A DNA stretch of 64,000 nt from Cryptomeria japonica (GCF_030272615.1 NC_081413.1:558533945-558597944), one strand, 5' to 3'; counted from the stretch's first letter, positions 47,427 to 58,856 are shown. Program-made: numbers and translations. Notes: a model not told the origin generated them from the letters alone.

Positions 47427-47699
47427 TAATCAATTGCTGCATTGACAAAGGGCTCTTTGATTGCTGATCAATAAATTCTGTATACTTAAGCCTGTATATC
47501 GAAGTCTATTATCTTGACTTGCCCAGCATCATGAATGATACAGATTCTTATAGTTCCCTGCATTGGAGATCTCTCTAACAGATACAGACTAATTGCTATC
47601 ATGCATATTAGTTTTGGTTTCTTAATAGTAAGCATTGCTTTTTCTAAACAGTCGCTGCATAATAATGACTTGGTTTAAGGATTAAATGGGGACATTACA

Positions 47700-50064
47700 C
47701 TGATCCTCTAATTTAGTAAGCAAGCCCACTAAACCAAACCTATTCTGCATGAACAACTACCTAAGATAGACTGATTCCTAACAATCTTGAACAAATAGGG
47801 CTGAACAAAAATAATTGTTTAATCCCATCTCACTAACTAAACAACTCAACTAGTTATTTATTTCATCTAGTGTAATGATAATCTATAGAATATGGTGTGA
47901 TACCCAAATTCTACCATGATGGAGGTGGAGCAACGGCAATACTTTTATAATTGTAATAAAAGACTTATATGATTAAGGCACTCTTCAACTTTTGTTGCAC
48001 TATTGAACAAACAATGGGGGTTCAGTGATCCTGAAGTGTGATGTTAGATGTTTCACAGTTAAACAGAAAATTGATGAGGTTGATCTGCAAGATTCTTTGT
48101 CCAGTCTGTGAGAGAAAACAATCAATTGAACTAGTCTTCCAGAGGTCAATTCTGTAAGGAATTTTTCAGCTTGGTTACATGCTGAACATTAATATCAATT
48201 CACTACACCTCTCACTTGTTGTCCACCCTGAGGAAATGCTTACATGATCATGGATAATTGCATAACTATTTAGCATAGAATTCAGTATCCACCACTCATA
48301 TTTTGTTAAAGACAAGATGTAAGGCTATTTTTCATGAGGTCAGTTCTTTGTTCAGCATAGGGTTGTTAAATTTCTCAAGCAGGACTTCAGCTATTCTATC
48401 AATGCTATGTTGATTTGCTCTGACAAGGATGTTGAGTTTCTACTTCTTGGAGTTCAGACTCAAATGCTATTTTATCTGGCCTTAATAAGGTGTGACTTTC
48501 ATGAATCTTATTGTTGAGCTTTTATGTCTTACATTCTTGATGTTACATGAGATGCATTCCTCAAAACAAATCAAGAGTTCGCAAGAAAAGTTTTCTTGAA
48601 AATAATATAAAGCATGTCGAAATGAAAATATACAAAATCCATCAAACAATTAAAACAATTCCTTTTGTCAAAGAAAGAAATAGTGCCCACTAACCGCATG
48701 GAATATGGAAAAGTGAGCTTACCTATTAAAACATTTTAAGACTGACCCTTTGTTGCTTTTCCTACCATCTCTTCTGTGGTTGTTCCAATAATTTCATTTG
48801 CACGCCTCAGAGACTGACAATAAACTCTTCCAAGAGAATCCTGCAAGCATTTTAAGATTAATTAAATATCCTCTCACTAAAAACCACATCATATGCAATT
48901 TGAATTAGAAAATGAGAATAACCACAGTAAGCACAAGTTTGTGTTGACAGCAACACACAATTTATAAATAACAACATGATTTCAAACAAGGATAATAAAA
49001 TGTAAATGGTTCATATCTGAAATTATGGGTTTTGATTAGCTTTAATGCATCAATTCTTATGAAAATTTTGAAATAGAACAAATACTGGATACAATACCAA
49101 TAAAATCACATTTGTAAATAAAATTCTAATCCAAATTCAGATATATTGCCAAATGGCAAATTCACTTGTTCTTATATGCCAAGCTGATTTATCCACATTT
49201 ATCGTCTTCCAATTTCAATGATTTAATTGCTTGATGTATGTAGTTGTATACAATGAAGTGCTTCACCCAAAAAGAGTGCCTAGCTGTTTCGTAGGAAAAC
49301 ATCTCTTCGTAATTATTGTCACCTCCCTAAGTAACTCTCATTTTGAATAAAGCCTTAATTAACAATGCATTATATATTACGTATGTTCATTGGATTCATT
49401 TTCCTTTCATGGTTCACTGATTTTATAACACATTATATTTGTGCAATTTAGTATGTTGGCACCGAATTTCCATTCAACTACATATTAATCACCTTGAACT
49501 TTGTCACTATTATAATTGTCAACGCTCACTATATTTTTTCTATGGTGCATGCTATGTAGATGGGAGCCAAAATGTAACCAAAAACATGTTTGAAGGAGTT
49601 TGCTTGCACTATGGAAATATGCAATCATGTTATGGAAAAATAACACCCTAGCCATAACATGATCACACTATAATGTGATTGTGTTGCACTATCCAAAAAA
49701 AAACAAGTTTGATAAAAAAAAATGCAATTGGGTTTTTGTTTGAACTTCACCCTCTACGATGCTACCTTGCTTGTCGATGATAACAAGTGGTAGAAGAGGC
49801 AAAATCTTTTTCTTTTGATTGTTTTGTTAAATTTCTCATCCATTTTCTCGTGTATTATTGTTCTCCACTCTGCACAAACCTCTTCCTCTAGAACTTCCAA
49901 GCACCTTTCTATTTCTACAGCTATAATTTCATCTTTTGTTATGAATGGACTGCCCAAATGAATAAGTAGGACCTAAAGTATAAACTCTATGAATGGGGAG
50001 CCAAAGCCTATGAGGAAAAGAAAGGCTCTAGGTTCAGCTTCCACTCTAGTTATGAACATATTCA
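47700..50064. other. AT-rich intergenic DNA
   Basis: Right flank of the large element. No supported gene. Open frames at 49439-49651 and 49754-49957 have no domain. Part of 49980-50060 may be more hAT sequence. Confidence 0.4.
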
Positions 50065-50300
50065 ATGCATAGGTACAAGAGGAAAATGATGCCATCGGAA
50101 ATTCCTCTTTGGCAATGGCATGCTATTCAATTAAACTTCCCCTTACACATGGCCACATATGCAGTGACTCCAAATGATACTATGGACAACATGGGTAGAA
50201 TTTTCCCCACTAATGACAAGACAATAGGAAGTGAATGGCATCATGGAGGCCTTCAAGAAAATGTATAGTACAAAGGAAGTTTCCCATGCATTTCATCATT
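50065..50300 (+). pseudogene. hAT transposase relic, plus strand
   Basis: Plus-strand reading gives NFPLHMATYAVTPND, then after a frameshift IMEAFKKMYSTKE. This resembles the PLH.AAYALNP ... GFMEAFKKMYST block that precedes the C-terminal dimerisation domain of plant hAT transposases. A diverged continuation may reach 51110 (KRKKQAYERI). Frameshifts and stops show it is dead. Terminal repeats were not identified. Confidence 0.45.
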
Positions 50301-52289
50301 AATCCTATGTGGAAGAAGTTAAACACGCACCAACACATTGCAACATATGTGGTGAATCCAAAAAGATTATAGCCTTTTTATTTGTCGTTTGCAAGACAAC
50401 ATAAAAGGAAAACACTCTTCAAATTGTGAGGGGAAGCTTCATAAGGTCTGAACAAAACCTAAACACGAATCTAAACTAACCCTAAAAACCAAACTATAGA
50501 CAAGATATATTGATAACACCATACAATATCTTCTTGGGGTTTTACATTAATGAAATGACCATTCACCTATATTCTTGCCTTTTATATAAGCACCAAACTA
50601 ATGATAGTCATGTTTTGCAAGCAAGATTTTATAGAGTTTACAAATGAAAGCAACTTAATCTTAAAGCATAAACAACACCTTGCTAGTTAAAACAAAGAAC
50701 AATAACCACCTTCTATGTCATGCAGAGAAAATAATGGTCCCTTGTCTCTTGCAAAGAGCAAGGAGTTCCCATAAGGCTCACGATGACAACATACAACACC
50801 CTAATGAACACATTGCAACTTTCACCATAGCATATATACTTTGGGGGTGGTGCACAAAGATGTCGCAATGCAACTTTGTGTTGAGATATTGGTTGAAAGC
50901 ACAAAAATATGATTCCACCATCTTCCCACTAGTGCCATCACCAATTGGAGGATCCTATGCATAAACCTCTTGGCACAACTCAAACCAATTGAACACACTC
51001 ACATTTTCTTCACCCAACTATCAAATGAAAAGAAAAAAACAAGCCTATGAGAGAATTTGTCATACAATTCAACTACCTAGGAAGAATCAACACTACCTTG
51101 AAACCACCTCTAGAAATCCTGTTAAATTATTTTATTAATGTACTATCTATCAAAGGTTCCATTCATGATAATTTCCAATCAGATTGATGAACTAAAAGAA
51201 GCACAACAAGCAGTTATGATAGAAGATGATATGATTACCCATAAATGAAGAACAATGTGAGTATTTGTGCATCAAAAACAATGGCCACTTACTTGCCCAA
51301 ACACTCATTGTCAAGTTTTCCAAAAACTCACAACAATTTTTTTATGCATAACTCACAAAATGCAATTTTTTTTTACCAAAACTTGTCCAAGTTCAATTTA
51401 AAACCAACTTTCTACCAAACACGAATTTTTTTCAAGGGTATTCATCCATTTTCAGGATGTAAAAATCAAATGTGGTGACTCAAGGCATAGTGATAGTGGA
51501 CAACTGTAACAACTTTTATTTCACTTCCTTCTTGCAACTAGGGTTTTCAATGAGCGCCTTTATTAAAAAACTTTGTTAATTACAAATAATTTAAGCTCCG
51601 CATCAATGGATGCAAATATCGATACAAGTATGATATCCAATACAAATCAGCATAGCTACTACTTTGAAAACATTGATATAGAAAGGTTTAATTGAAGTAA
51701 GAATATGTTCAAAATATCTACAAACAAATGTTGAAAATTTGAAACATAAAAAACCATAGAAGAGAAACTTATAAGCATGGTTGCTAGAGAATGATAGTAG
51801 TACTGGTACAAGAGACTAGTACTAGTACTAATAAGTCTATTTTTGAAAAAAAGAAATGGAGGTACTTGGAGATGCCATTTTTTTAATATAATTTCATAAT
51901 TTATTAACTTGCTAACATTAAAACTGAAAATATCATGTCATTTAACATTCAAAACAAGAGTACTCATAAAGTTTAATAATAACTTTTTAAACACACAAAT
52001 GTCAAAAAATACTAAATATTTGATATAAAATATTGAAATTCAAAAATGTTGATAGCTTAATAGATTTATACGCATACCAAAAAAAATAAAAATCAGAAAT
52101 CTGAAATTTATTGTTGACACTTCTATGTCATCCATTTATAGGTCCTCAAGTATGATACTCTACAAATAATCATTTCTCAAGCTCAGGTTCCTCTACTGGT
52201 AGTAGAACTGGGGGTAAATCACTAAGGTCATCTGCTTCAACCACTTCATCCACCGAGGATGCAACACTATGTTCTTTGCTTTCGTTGAC
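50301..52289. other. AT-rich DNA between hAT relics
   Basis: No supported gene. Open frames at 50680-50964 and 51245-51478 carry no clear motif. Confidence 0.4.
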
Positions 52290-52555
52290 CCTAATCAATT
52301 CCTCTTTAGTGAATAGATAAAACCATAAGTACTCCAATTCCTCTCACAAGATGAAGTATTGGCTACTTTTTAGAGAAATCTTGTTGCAAATGATTGCAAT
52401 TAAGGGGCCTCACCTCCATGGTTCCACCACCACTCTGTAGGTTCTTTCTTTGCATGTATATCATATGAAGCTTCCACAAAAGAAAAATCACCATGCCCAT
52501 GTGGGAACTTATTAAATTGAGTCCTCAAAATTGAAGCATCCTCACCTTGGCCCTT
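52290..52555 (-). pseudogene. hAT transposase C-terminal dimerisation domain relic, minus strand
   Basis: Minus-strand reading gives EPTEWWWNHGGEAP, LQSFATRFL, KVANTSSCERNWSTYGFIYS and LKRN, with stops between. These are the WW..G, LA.R.L, SSSCERNWSTY..IHS and KRNRL blocks of the hAT dimerisation domain, in order. At least three in-frame stops are present. The opposite orientation to 50065-50300 means they are separate relics or were rearranged. Confidence 0.75.
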
Positions 52556-54229
52556 AATCTTTTTTATGGCAGCCTAAAATCCCTCATTTCTAATGTGTGA
52601 TTCCTTTTACAAGTGTACAACCATCTACTGTTATGCAAGTCGTAGGATCATCCATTGCCCTATAGGTTGTATGACCCTACATTGTCCTATAGGTCATACA
52701 ACCACCCTTTAATTTGGACATTACTACTACCATCTATCTTTCAGCTTGTATGGTGCCAATGTTTAATCTCCATGGTACACCAAAAACTTGAATCATATTT
52801 TTCAAACTAAAGGTTTTTTCTGTTATCATACATCATGGGACCCCTACATGCTTGTCTATCCTACAACTCACCTTCACCCATTGTAATGCTACTCTCCTTA
52901 CAAGCACGTTGTATGGTTCTTGGTATGACCTCTTAGTTATTATCCCAATAAATTCTTGGTATGACATGGTAAATGTTGAACCATACAGTTTGTACCTCTA
53001 TCATCCATCGTACAACCTATTGGAATGTGGTTTTTCTTGGAAGAAAATTGGGGTTGTTCTGAGAGTTTGATTGAAGACATTATAGTTGATTCTTCCTCAA
53101 ACTATGACTTTGGCAAAAAAACAAAATTCCTCATAAAGATTGGTGAATTAGATGAAAGCGCATTCCTGAACTTGGGGATACTGAACACTATTTTCATGAT
53201 CAAAATGCTTTTGAAGTGCCTACAATAATATCTAGGCTTAGTGATCAATTGGGTGCGAAATTCTCAACCTTCAGGTGGTTGATCATGAGCATTATTCACT
53301 TTATGGTGTACATTGGTTAAACACTCCAAAAAATTTGAATGTTGCATTATAAGCATTGTTTTCTTCTGCTTGACAAATTATAAAAATGATGCACACCATG
53401 AAGGCTTGTGTGGTTTTGAAGGTCTTAATTTGGGTTTGGTGGCGAGGTATTTGCCCCTCAACACCACCCTCTATCGCAATAGGGAAAAAGTTAGGGTATT
53501 GCTCCTCAACCCTCAATGAAATCATTTGCTTTGCTAAGTACTTTCCAATTTCAATTTTTCAAACTTTGCCTACAAGTCTTCGTCTACAATAGTCATCAAT
53601 TTCAAATCTTCATTAATGTTACTTGATGCTTACTTTTTTTCATTGTTACCTAGGAGATGAATTTTTCTTTGTTAAAGGCTGCCCCTATTTGCTACAATCT
53701 CTTTCCAAACAGTCTTGAGGAATTTAGTTAAACAGTTGCCATGCATTCATCCTGTGTACTGATTTTTATTTCTTAATGAAGTAGTCTATTGTTATGTAGG
53801 AACCTAGTGTGTTTTGTGTCATGATAGCTTTGCAAGCATACTTCTTACATTCCCATACTTACAAAATATTTACACAAGTTCATACAATTTATTGCTAAAG
53901 AAAATGCAACTAAACTAGCTTGAATTATCTACGCTACAAACTTCAAAATATTTCAGTTCATACCTTAAGTTCATCACAGTTTATTCAGACAATAAAGCTC
54001 CAACTAAGTAGACGATATTCCAACTCAGAGGTAACACAAAGAACCTGATTTATCAATGATGTTGTGGGCCCTAACTCCGTCGTTGGTTGTGCCTAAGCTA
54101 CTGATTATGTTTTGCGACCTTCCCCACACTCCACACGTACCAGAACTGAGTGTTAAAAATCCATAATGCACAAGTTGGGCCCCGTCCAAACCACAAACTT
54201 CTACCATTACCCACACATCCCGCTTCTAA
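52556..54229. other. Unassigned intergenic DNA
   Basis: No supported gene. Open frames at 52852-53592 on both strands lack motifs. Words such as gtatgaccctacattgtcc recur near 52640-52700. Confidence 0.4.
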
Positions 54230-54439
54230 TGTAATATCTCGGTTATTGTATTTTTGTTTTTTAAGACCAATCAAAATCATCAATCAACATAGAACCCGTT
54301 AAGGTTAGAAAGCATAAACTCAAAGCTTGCTGAAAAATGCAACCCTTCCACTTTTTGATCACCAAGTGCCCAATATGGGAAGGTGAGAGCATACGGGATC
54401 GTTAGATCTCAAATCTGCTGAAAAGATAACGTGAATACA

Positions 54440-54790
54440 ATACCGGGCGGCAAGCCAGCCCCTTCCGCTTATCCAACAAGAACGCAAGAAACTTGGTGGT
54501 GAACCAACCAAGAGAAACATACAGCAAACACAAATCACTCAACCGTGATATTTCAGCGAGAGGACTGAATTACAAAAACTCAACTCGACCGCTTATGCAG
54601 CGGGAGGACCATTACAACCAATCATCACTCGACCGCTTATGCAGCAAGAGGACTAAATTACAACTTAACTGATATAGGCTGCAAGCCAGCCTCTTCCACT
54701 TTTCAGCGGGATGTGAGTTTACAAGCCAGAATGGTTGGTAGTACTACTACTTAACCTGTTAGTAGTACTACTACTTAACCTTACAATAAC
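54440..54790 (+). repeat. Degenerate repeats inside the LTR
   Basis: ctcgaccgcttatgcagc occurs twice, with a third partial form. ggc.gcaagccagcc occurs twice, and agtagtactactacttaacc twice in tandem. These are local duplications within the LTR that starts at 54230. Confidence 0.7.
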
Positions 54791-55297
54791 AGAGAGAGCA
54801 AGAGTAGAAGAGTAATGCTGAACATTCAAGAAAATAAATATAAAACTCTACTAACATCAAAACTGTAGGCTGGAAATGCATAACCAGCAGCCTATGAACC
54901 CACTAAAACACTCATATCTCTCTCGATACTCACCCAATTCACCCCAAAACAGTTCTAAATCAACACTATACCAGCAACAATGAAAAAAAACCCGAGGGGA
55001 GCTATCAAAACACTCATTTATTTGGCACACATCCCAATGCACCTCCTAAACCCAACGCGTAACCAGAGAATTTTGATTTGCATTATTAAATTCTATACTC
55101 AATGCAAGGTGCTAAAAACTTACAGGATGAATCGCTAGTAGCAGGAAGAATGAATGAGTCGATACCCAGAATGATAGAATCACCTAGCCAAGAGGTATGA
55201 GCAAAATACATTTTCAGCAACTCCGCGACCGGCAACCAGAAAACACTCCAATCCCACACTAAACACTCCACAATCTGCAAAACTCACTCACCAACAG

Positions 55298-55634
55298 TGT
55301 TTAGTCCTAAATGTATGGTTGGTGAATAATCAGATAACACAATATTTCCCACACGTACCAAGTATTCATGTAATAGAATGATTGTACATCACAACATAAA
55401 TGACAGATAATAATTAGACCAGAAAAGTTATATCTTTATTCCAGTGTCCAGAGTTGTCCATACATAATCTCCCCTGCCGAGGTTCCAACCAAACAATATA
55501 AAGACCCGACGGTTGGTCAAGTTGCCAACCGTCACCAACTCCCAACTACCCAACGGGAACCTCTCGGCGACAAACATAAACATAACACAATTATAAATAT
55601 TATTCTTACTAACATACGTTATTTACCCCTAACA
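55298..55634 (-). repeat. 3' LTR of the Gag-only element
   Basis: 337 bp. It lacks 6- and 2-base segments present in the other LTR. A minus-strand purine tract (TTTTTTGGGGGGTCTAA) abuts it at 55635. Confidence 0.93.
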
Positions 55635-55706
55635 TTAGACCCCCCAAAAAATGTAGTCGTCTTCTAGACGACTCAGACAAGAGAAACTGAATTATATAAA
55701 ACATAG

Positions 55707-56297
55707 CTAAGACCGAGAAGCAGGAGGAGGCGTCCCTGTAGTGGCCGCAGGAGGAGGTTGTTGTCCGGCTTGAAGTTTCAGGTTCTTTTCCGCTAGTAGC
55801 TGCCGTTCCCGTGCTTTCTTTACCATGTGAGCAGCTTCCAGTAGCTTTTTATCTTTCTGTTCCAGCTGTAAGGTGAGCTCTGCCACTTGGGCTGCTAATG
55901 CCTGTGCCTCCTTCTCCTATATGATGCAATGGGCCTCATAGGTAGTCATCTTCATTTCCATCTCCTTCCTCAAGCTCCTCTCCATTGTAGCTAACTGTGT
56001 CTACTTCTCACCTTCCTTTTCTAGTGTTGTTATGTACATCCGCTGAGCCTCTTTTTTCACCTGGTGCTGCCGCATTTGTAAGTACACCTCCCGGAAGGCC
56101 TTCTCCATGCTGCAGAAGGTGGTGCCCAAGGTGCCTATGCCTCCTACCAGGTTCCTGTGGGTCCAGTTTTGAATGATTTTCGACGTACTATGGTCTGGCC
56201 ACCCCTGCTGCTCAAAGTGGTGCGTGAACTCATTCGTGCACCCCTCGGTCATGAAGTGACACAGTTGTGTTGCGTCGGCTGAATTGTCGGCCTCCAT
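55707..56297 (-). pseudogene. Coiled-coil ORF of the Gag-only element
   Basis: From an ATG at 56297: MEADNSADATQLCHFMTEG, then CTNEFTHHFEQQGWPD, a Gly-rich LVGGIGTLG, then about 110 residues of Glu, Lys, Gln and Ala-rich heptad-like sequence (LAAQVAELTLQLEQKDKKLL) and a Pro/Thr tail. Two in-frame TAG codons interrupt it (56003-56001 and about 55918), both where Gln would fit the pattern. It ends at a TAG at 55707. It resembles a coiled-coil nucleic-acid or capsid partner, but I do not recognise the family. Confidence 0.55.
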
Positions 56298-56352
56298 ATG
56301 TCCAGTAAGCTAAAGAAATGTTGCGTGCAACATCAGAGAGCCCCTGTAGCTC

Positions 56353-57498
56353 CTATAGCAATCGTCCGAGTGAGCCTGCTAGATCATTCGGATCGAGTGG
56401 TGTAATGTGGGGCCCTACGAGTGCTCCCTCTGGTCCATTGCTCTGCTTGTCACTTCTCGGGTTCTGCTGCTCTCGATCAGCGGATCTCTCTTCGTCCAGG
56501 TCTGGGACAGTAATATCTCTATCTGGGGTCACGCTCGACCTAATGGCCATGTTATGCGATGTAGGGGAGGGGGGGAGGTGTGGGGCAAGTGCAAACTGCC
56601 CTAGCCATCCATCCAGCGAGGCGTCTATATCTTCGTCTATCAGAGTATCCAATGCTGCTACCACCTCCAAGTCACCCGTACCAGTTTCTGTTGGTACCAT
56701 ACTGATTTTTGCCTCCAAGTCACCTGTACCGATTTTTGCTGGTACTGTACCGGTTTCTACTGGCACAATATCGGTTCCTGCTGGCACAGTACCAGTTTTT
56801 GCTGGCACCGTACCAGTTCTTGTTGGCACCGTACCAATTCCTGACGTACCAATACCTGTTGGCACCATTCCAGTTTGTGTCGTACCAATACATGTTGGCA
56901 CCATACCAGCACCTGTTGGTACTGTACCAGTACTTGCTGGAGCCGTACTAGTACCCGTTGGAGCCGCACCAGTACCTGCTAGTACCGTACCAATTCTTGT
57001 TGTAACAGTTCCTACAGGTATCGCACTAGTACCATTTGGAGTCGTACCAGTACTTGTTGGAAATGTACCAGTACATGTTGGAGACGTACCAGTACCTGCT
57101 GATGTTGTATTAGTACCTATTGGAGTCGTACCAGTACATGTTGGAGTCGTACCAGTACATGCTGAAGTTGTACCAGTACCAGTTGGAACCATACCAGTAC
57201 CTACTGACACTGTACCAATACTTGTTGATGTTGTACAAGTACCTACTGGTACCGTACCAATGTCTTTCGTACCAAAATCTGGATATGTCGTACCAATTCC
57301 TTGCTCGGCCATTCTGTTTTTTCCTAGTATGGCCTCCCTTGCCACTGTCTGGTCTACTGTACTGGTACCCTTCGTGGTTTCTGACGCCAGTACTGGTTTC
57401 TGTGGTAATGATACCCACCGTTGTGCTAGTGGTTCCCCTTCATTGATTTTTCGGAACAACACCCCTACCGGTCGTACGTCCCCCACAGGGTTGGCCAC
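56353..57498 (-). CDS. Thr/Gly/Pro-rich heptad-repeat ORF
   Basis: 381 codons on the element's coding strand. Residues about 85-270 are a degenerate 7-residue repeat, consensus TGTVPxG with variants TGTTPT and IGTVPA, some 25-27 copies. The C-terminal 110 residues are non-repetitive and acidic (ALDTLIDEDIDASLDG, PDLDEERSADRE). The repeat comes from a 21-bp minisatellite rich in GTAC and GGTACC. The opposite strand is open over the same stretch (56318-57598, 426 codons, V-P-V-rich) because of the repeat. I prefer the minus frame because all other ORFs of the element are on that strand. Function unknown. Confidence 0.45.
   Translation of the reverse strand: MANPVGDVRPVGVLFRKINEGEPLAQRWVSLPQKPVLASETTKGTSTVDQTVAREAILGKNRMAEQGIGTTYPDFGTKDIGTVPVGTCTTSTSIGTVSVGTGMVPTGTGTTSACTGTTPTCTGTTPIGTNTTSAGTGTSPTCTGTFPTSTGTTPNGTSAIPVGTVTTRIGTVLAGTGAAPTGTSTAPASTGTVPTGAGMVPTCIGTTQTGMVPTGIGTSGIGTVPTRTGTVPAKTGTVPAGTDIVPVETGTVPAKIGTGDLEAKISMVPTETGTGDLEVVAALDTLIDEDIDASLDGWLGQFALAPHLPPSPTSHNMAIRSSVTPDRDITVPDLDEERSADREQQNPRSDKQSNGPEGALVGPHITPLDPNDLAGSLGRLL
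56680..57290. repeat. 21-bp GTAC-rich minisatellite
   Basis: About 27 degenerate copies of a 21-base unit such as ggcaccgtaccagtacctgtt, each with one to three GTAC palindromes. A shorter outlying cluster lies at 58015-58205. Unit length is a multiple of three, so the array stays open on both strands. Confidence 0.85.
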
Positions 57499-57696
57499 CG
57501 TAAGTGCTTCCTATGGTACCAAGTGTGTCGAAGGTAATTTGGAAGGTGTGAACTTTACCCTCGTACTCTTCCATTGTGCTAGTAACCTTCCGTGTTGATC
57601 CTCCTCTTCCTCCTCTTCCTACTGTTGCGACTCTGCTTCCCCTTCATCCTTCGCAACTATGTGAGGTGCCATATGAAACCCCTCATCACCACTTTC

Positions 57697-58134
57697 CTAC
57701 TCCTCAATCTCTTCTGCCTCCTCAAAATCCTCTGCGCTGCTGGCATCTTCGACCTCTACGAACGTGCTCAACTTTCTTCTCCTTTTGGCTGGCTGCGCGG
57801 TGTTACCTAGTGTGTCCAGGTGAGTATAGTAGTACATGGTAGGTTTATTCGGTTCCACTCGTCCGCGCGGTTCGAAGGTTCCCCACATTTCTGGTGGTAC
57901 TTGCAGGCGTATGGCGTCCAGGAATAGGCTGATAGCATGATGGTACATGTATATTGTCTTGTGTTCCAGCTTGAAAAAAACATGAATTCGTTCTGCCAAA
58001 AGTTGTCCTTCCGACCTGGTACCAGTGATCGTCGTACCAGTACCTGAACCTATCGTACTAGCACCTGGCGTACCAATACATGCTAGTACCGTACCAGTTC
58101 TTGCTGGAAACATACCAATTCCTGTTGGAACCAT
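57697..58134 (-). pseudogene. ORF between repeat clusters of the Gag-only element
   Basis: 145 codons. It begins in the outlying repeat cluster (TGTVLACIGTPG), then has a non-repetitive region with FFKLEHKTIYMYHHAI and LQVPPEMWGTFEP, a basic AKRRRKLS that could be a nuclear signal, and an acidic tail (EDFEEAEEIEE). No known family. It probably forms one protein with the ORF at 58339-58677 and the heptad-repeat ORF. Confidence 0.4.
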
Positions 58135-58338
58135 ACCAATACCTGCTAGTACTGTACTAGTGCTCGTCGTACCAGTACCTCAACATGTTGTACTAGTACC
58201 AATTACCTGTACGGCGACCTCGTTTTTCCCTGGTGTGGCCTCCTCTACCATTGTCTGGTTTACCATACTGGTACGAACCATTGGACCAACTACTGCCTCT
58301 ACACCGTACGGATTAACTCGTGCACTTCCGCTCCCTAG

Positions 58339-58677
58339 TCATACGGCCTCTTCGACCTGTGCCAACTCTTCACTCAACTCCACATGGATGGCACAAATCT
58401 CTGCATAGATACCCTCAAACTTTTCATACAACTGCTCCTTGTGTGTACGAATGTCGCGAAAGAGGGGATTGTACGGATCCTGCACGTACAATATGTCTGT
58501 TTTCTGACCGTACAGTCTTTCTCCTTTATCCATTGCTAGTCGTACAAGATCGTATGACTTAGTTTCCTGTGGGTGCAATGTTCTGTCGTACGGTATTCCT
58601 CCCCTTGCAGGTCGTACACCGTACAGGCTATGCCAATCTCCCTTCTTTGTCGACCGTACGTCATACAGATAACTCAA
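58339..58677 (-). pseudogene. Further ORF of the Gag-only element
   Basis: 112 codons with YDRTLHPQETKSYDLVRLAM, ILYVQDPYNPLFRDIRTH and a helical C-terminus (IYAEICAIHVELSEELAQVE). Part of it lies in a tandem duplication (58516-58856), so its N-terminus is a duplicate. Family not recognised. Confidence 0.4.
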
Positions 58678-58856
58678 ACACTCCCAGTCTTTCTCCTTTA
58701 TCCGTTGCTAGTCGTACAAGATAGTATGAGTTAGTTTCCTGTGGGTGCAATGTTCCATCGTACGGTATTCCTCCCCTTGCAGGTCGTACACTGTACGGGC
58801 TATGCTAGTCTCCCTTCTTTGTCGACCGTACGTTGTACAGATAACTCAAACACTCC
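58516..58856. repeat. Tandem duplication, unit 172 bases
   Basis: 58516-58687 and 58688-58856 share nearly all words (tctttctcctttatcc, ctgtgggtgcaatgtt, ttgcaggtcgtacac). The unit is rich in cgtac. Confidence 0.9.

Larger units (their letters stand above)
26571..47699 (-). mobile_element. Large LTR retrotransposon derivative without Gag-Pol, carrying a PDS5-like fragment
   Basis: The 3' LTR is at 26571-27254 and the 5' LTR at 37796-47699, the latter split by two later insertions. A tRNA-iMet-type primer site follows the 5' LTR (37782-37793), and a purine tract abuts the 3' LTR (27255-27266, minus strand). Flanks are gtgat (26566-26570) and ctgat (47700-47704), a target duplication with one mismatch. 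The interior of about 9.1 kb, after removing the nested solo LTR, holds no protease, reverse transcriptase, RNase H or integrase that I can see. It has instead a PDS5-like N-terminal fragment, acidic ORFs, a long unfamiliar ORF and a short 3' ORF. It would need enzymes from another element. LTR divergence is much higher than in the nested chromovirus, so it is old. Confidence 0.8.
37796..47699 (-). repeat. 5' LTR of the large derivative element, split by two insertions
   Basis: Pieces 37796-38228, 45577-46068 and 47432-47699 together make about 1.19 kb, starting TGTAATGTCC and ending GGGGACATTACA. They align with the LTR at 26571-27254, except for about 510 bases missing from the latter. The interruptions are the chromovirus (38229-45571) and a solo LTR (46069-47426). 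Confidence 0.85.

Noticed and set aside
56640-57290. CRISPR-like regular repeats
   Set aside because: Repeats are directly abutting, degenerate and coding; no spacers; plant nuclear context.
56318-57598. 426-codon plus-strand frame as a gene
   Set aside because: Mirror of the repeat array, opposite to every other ORF of the element; kept only as a finding.
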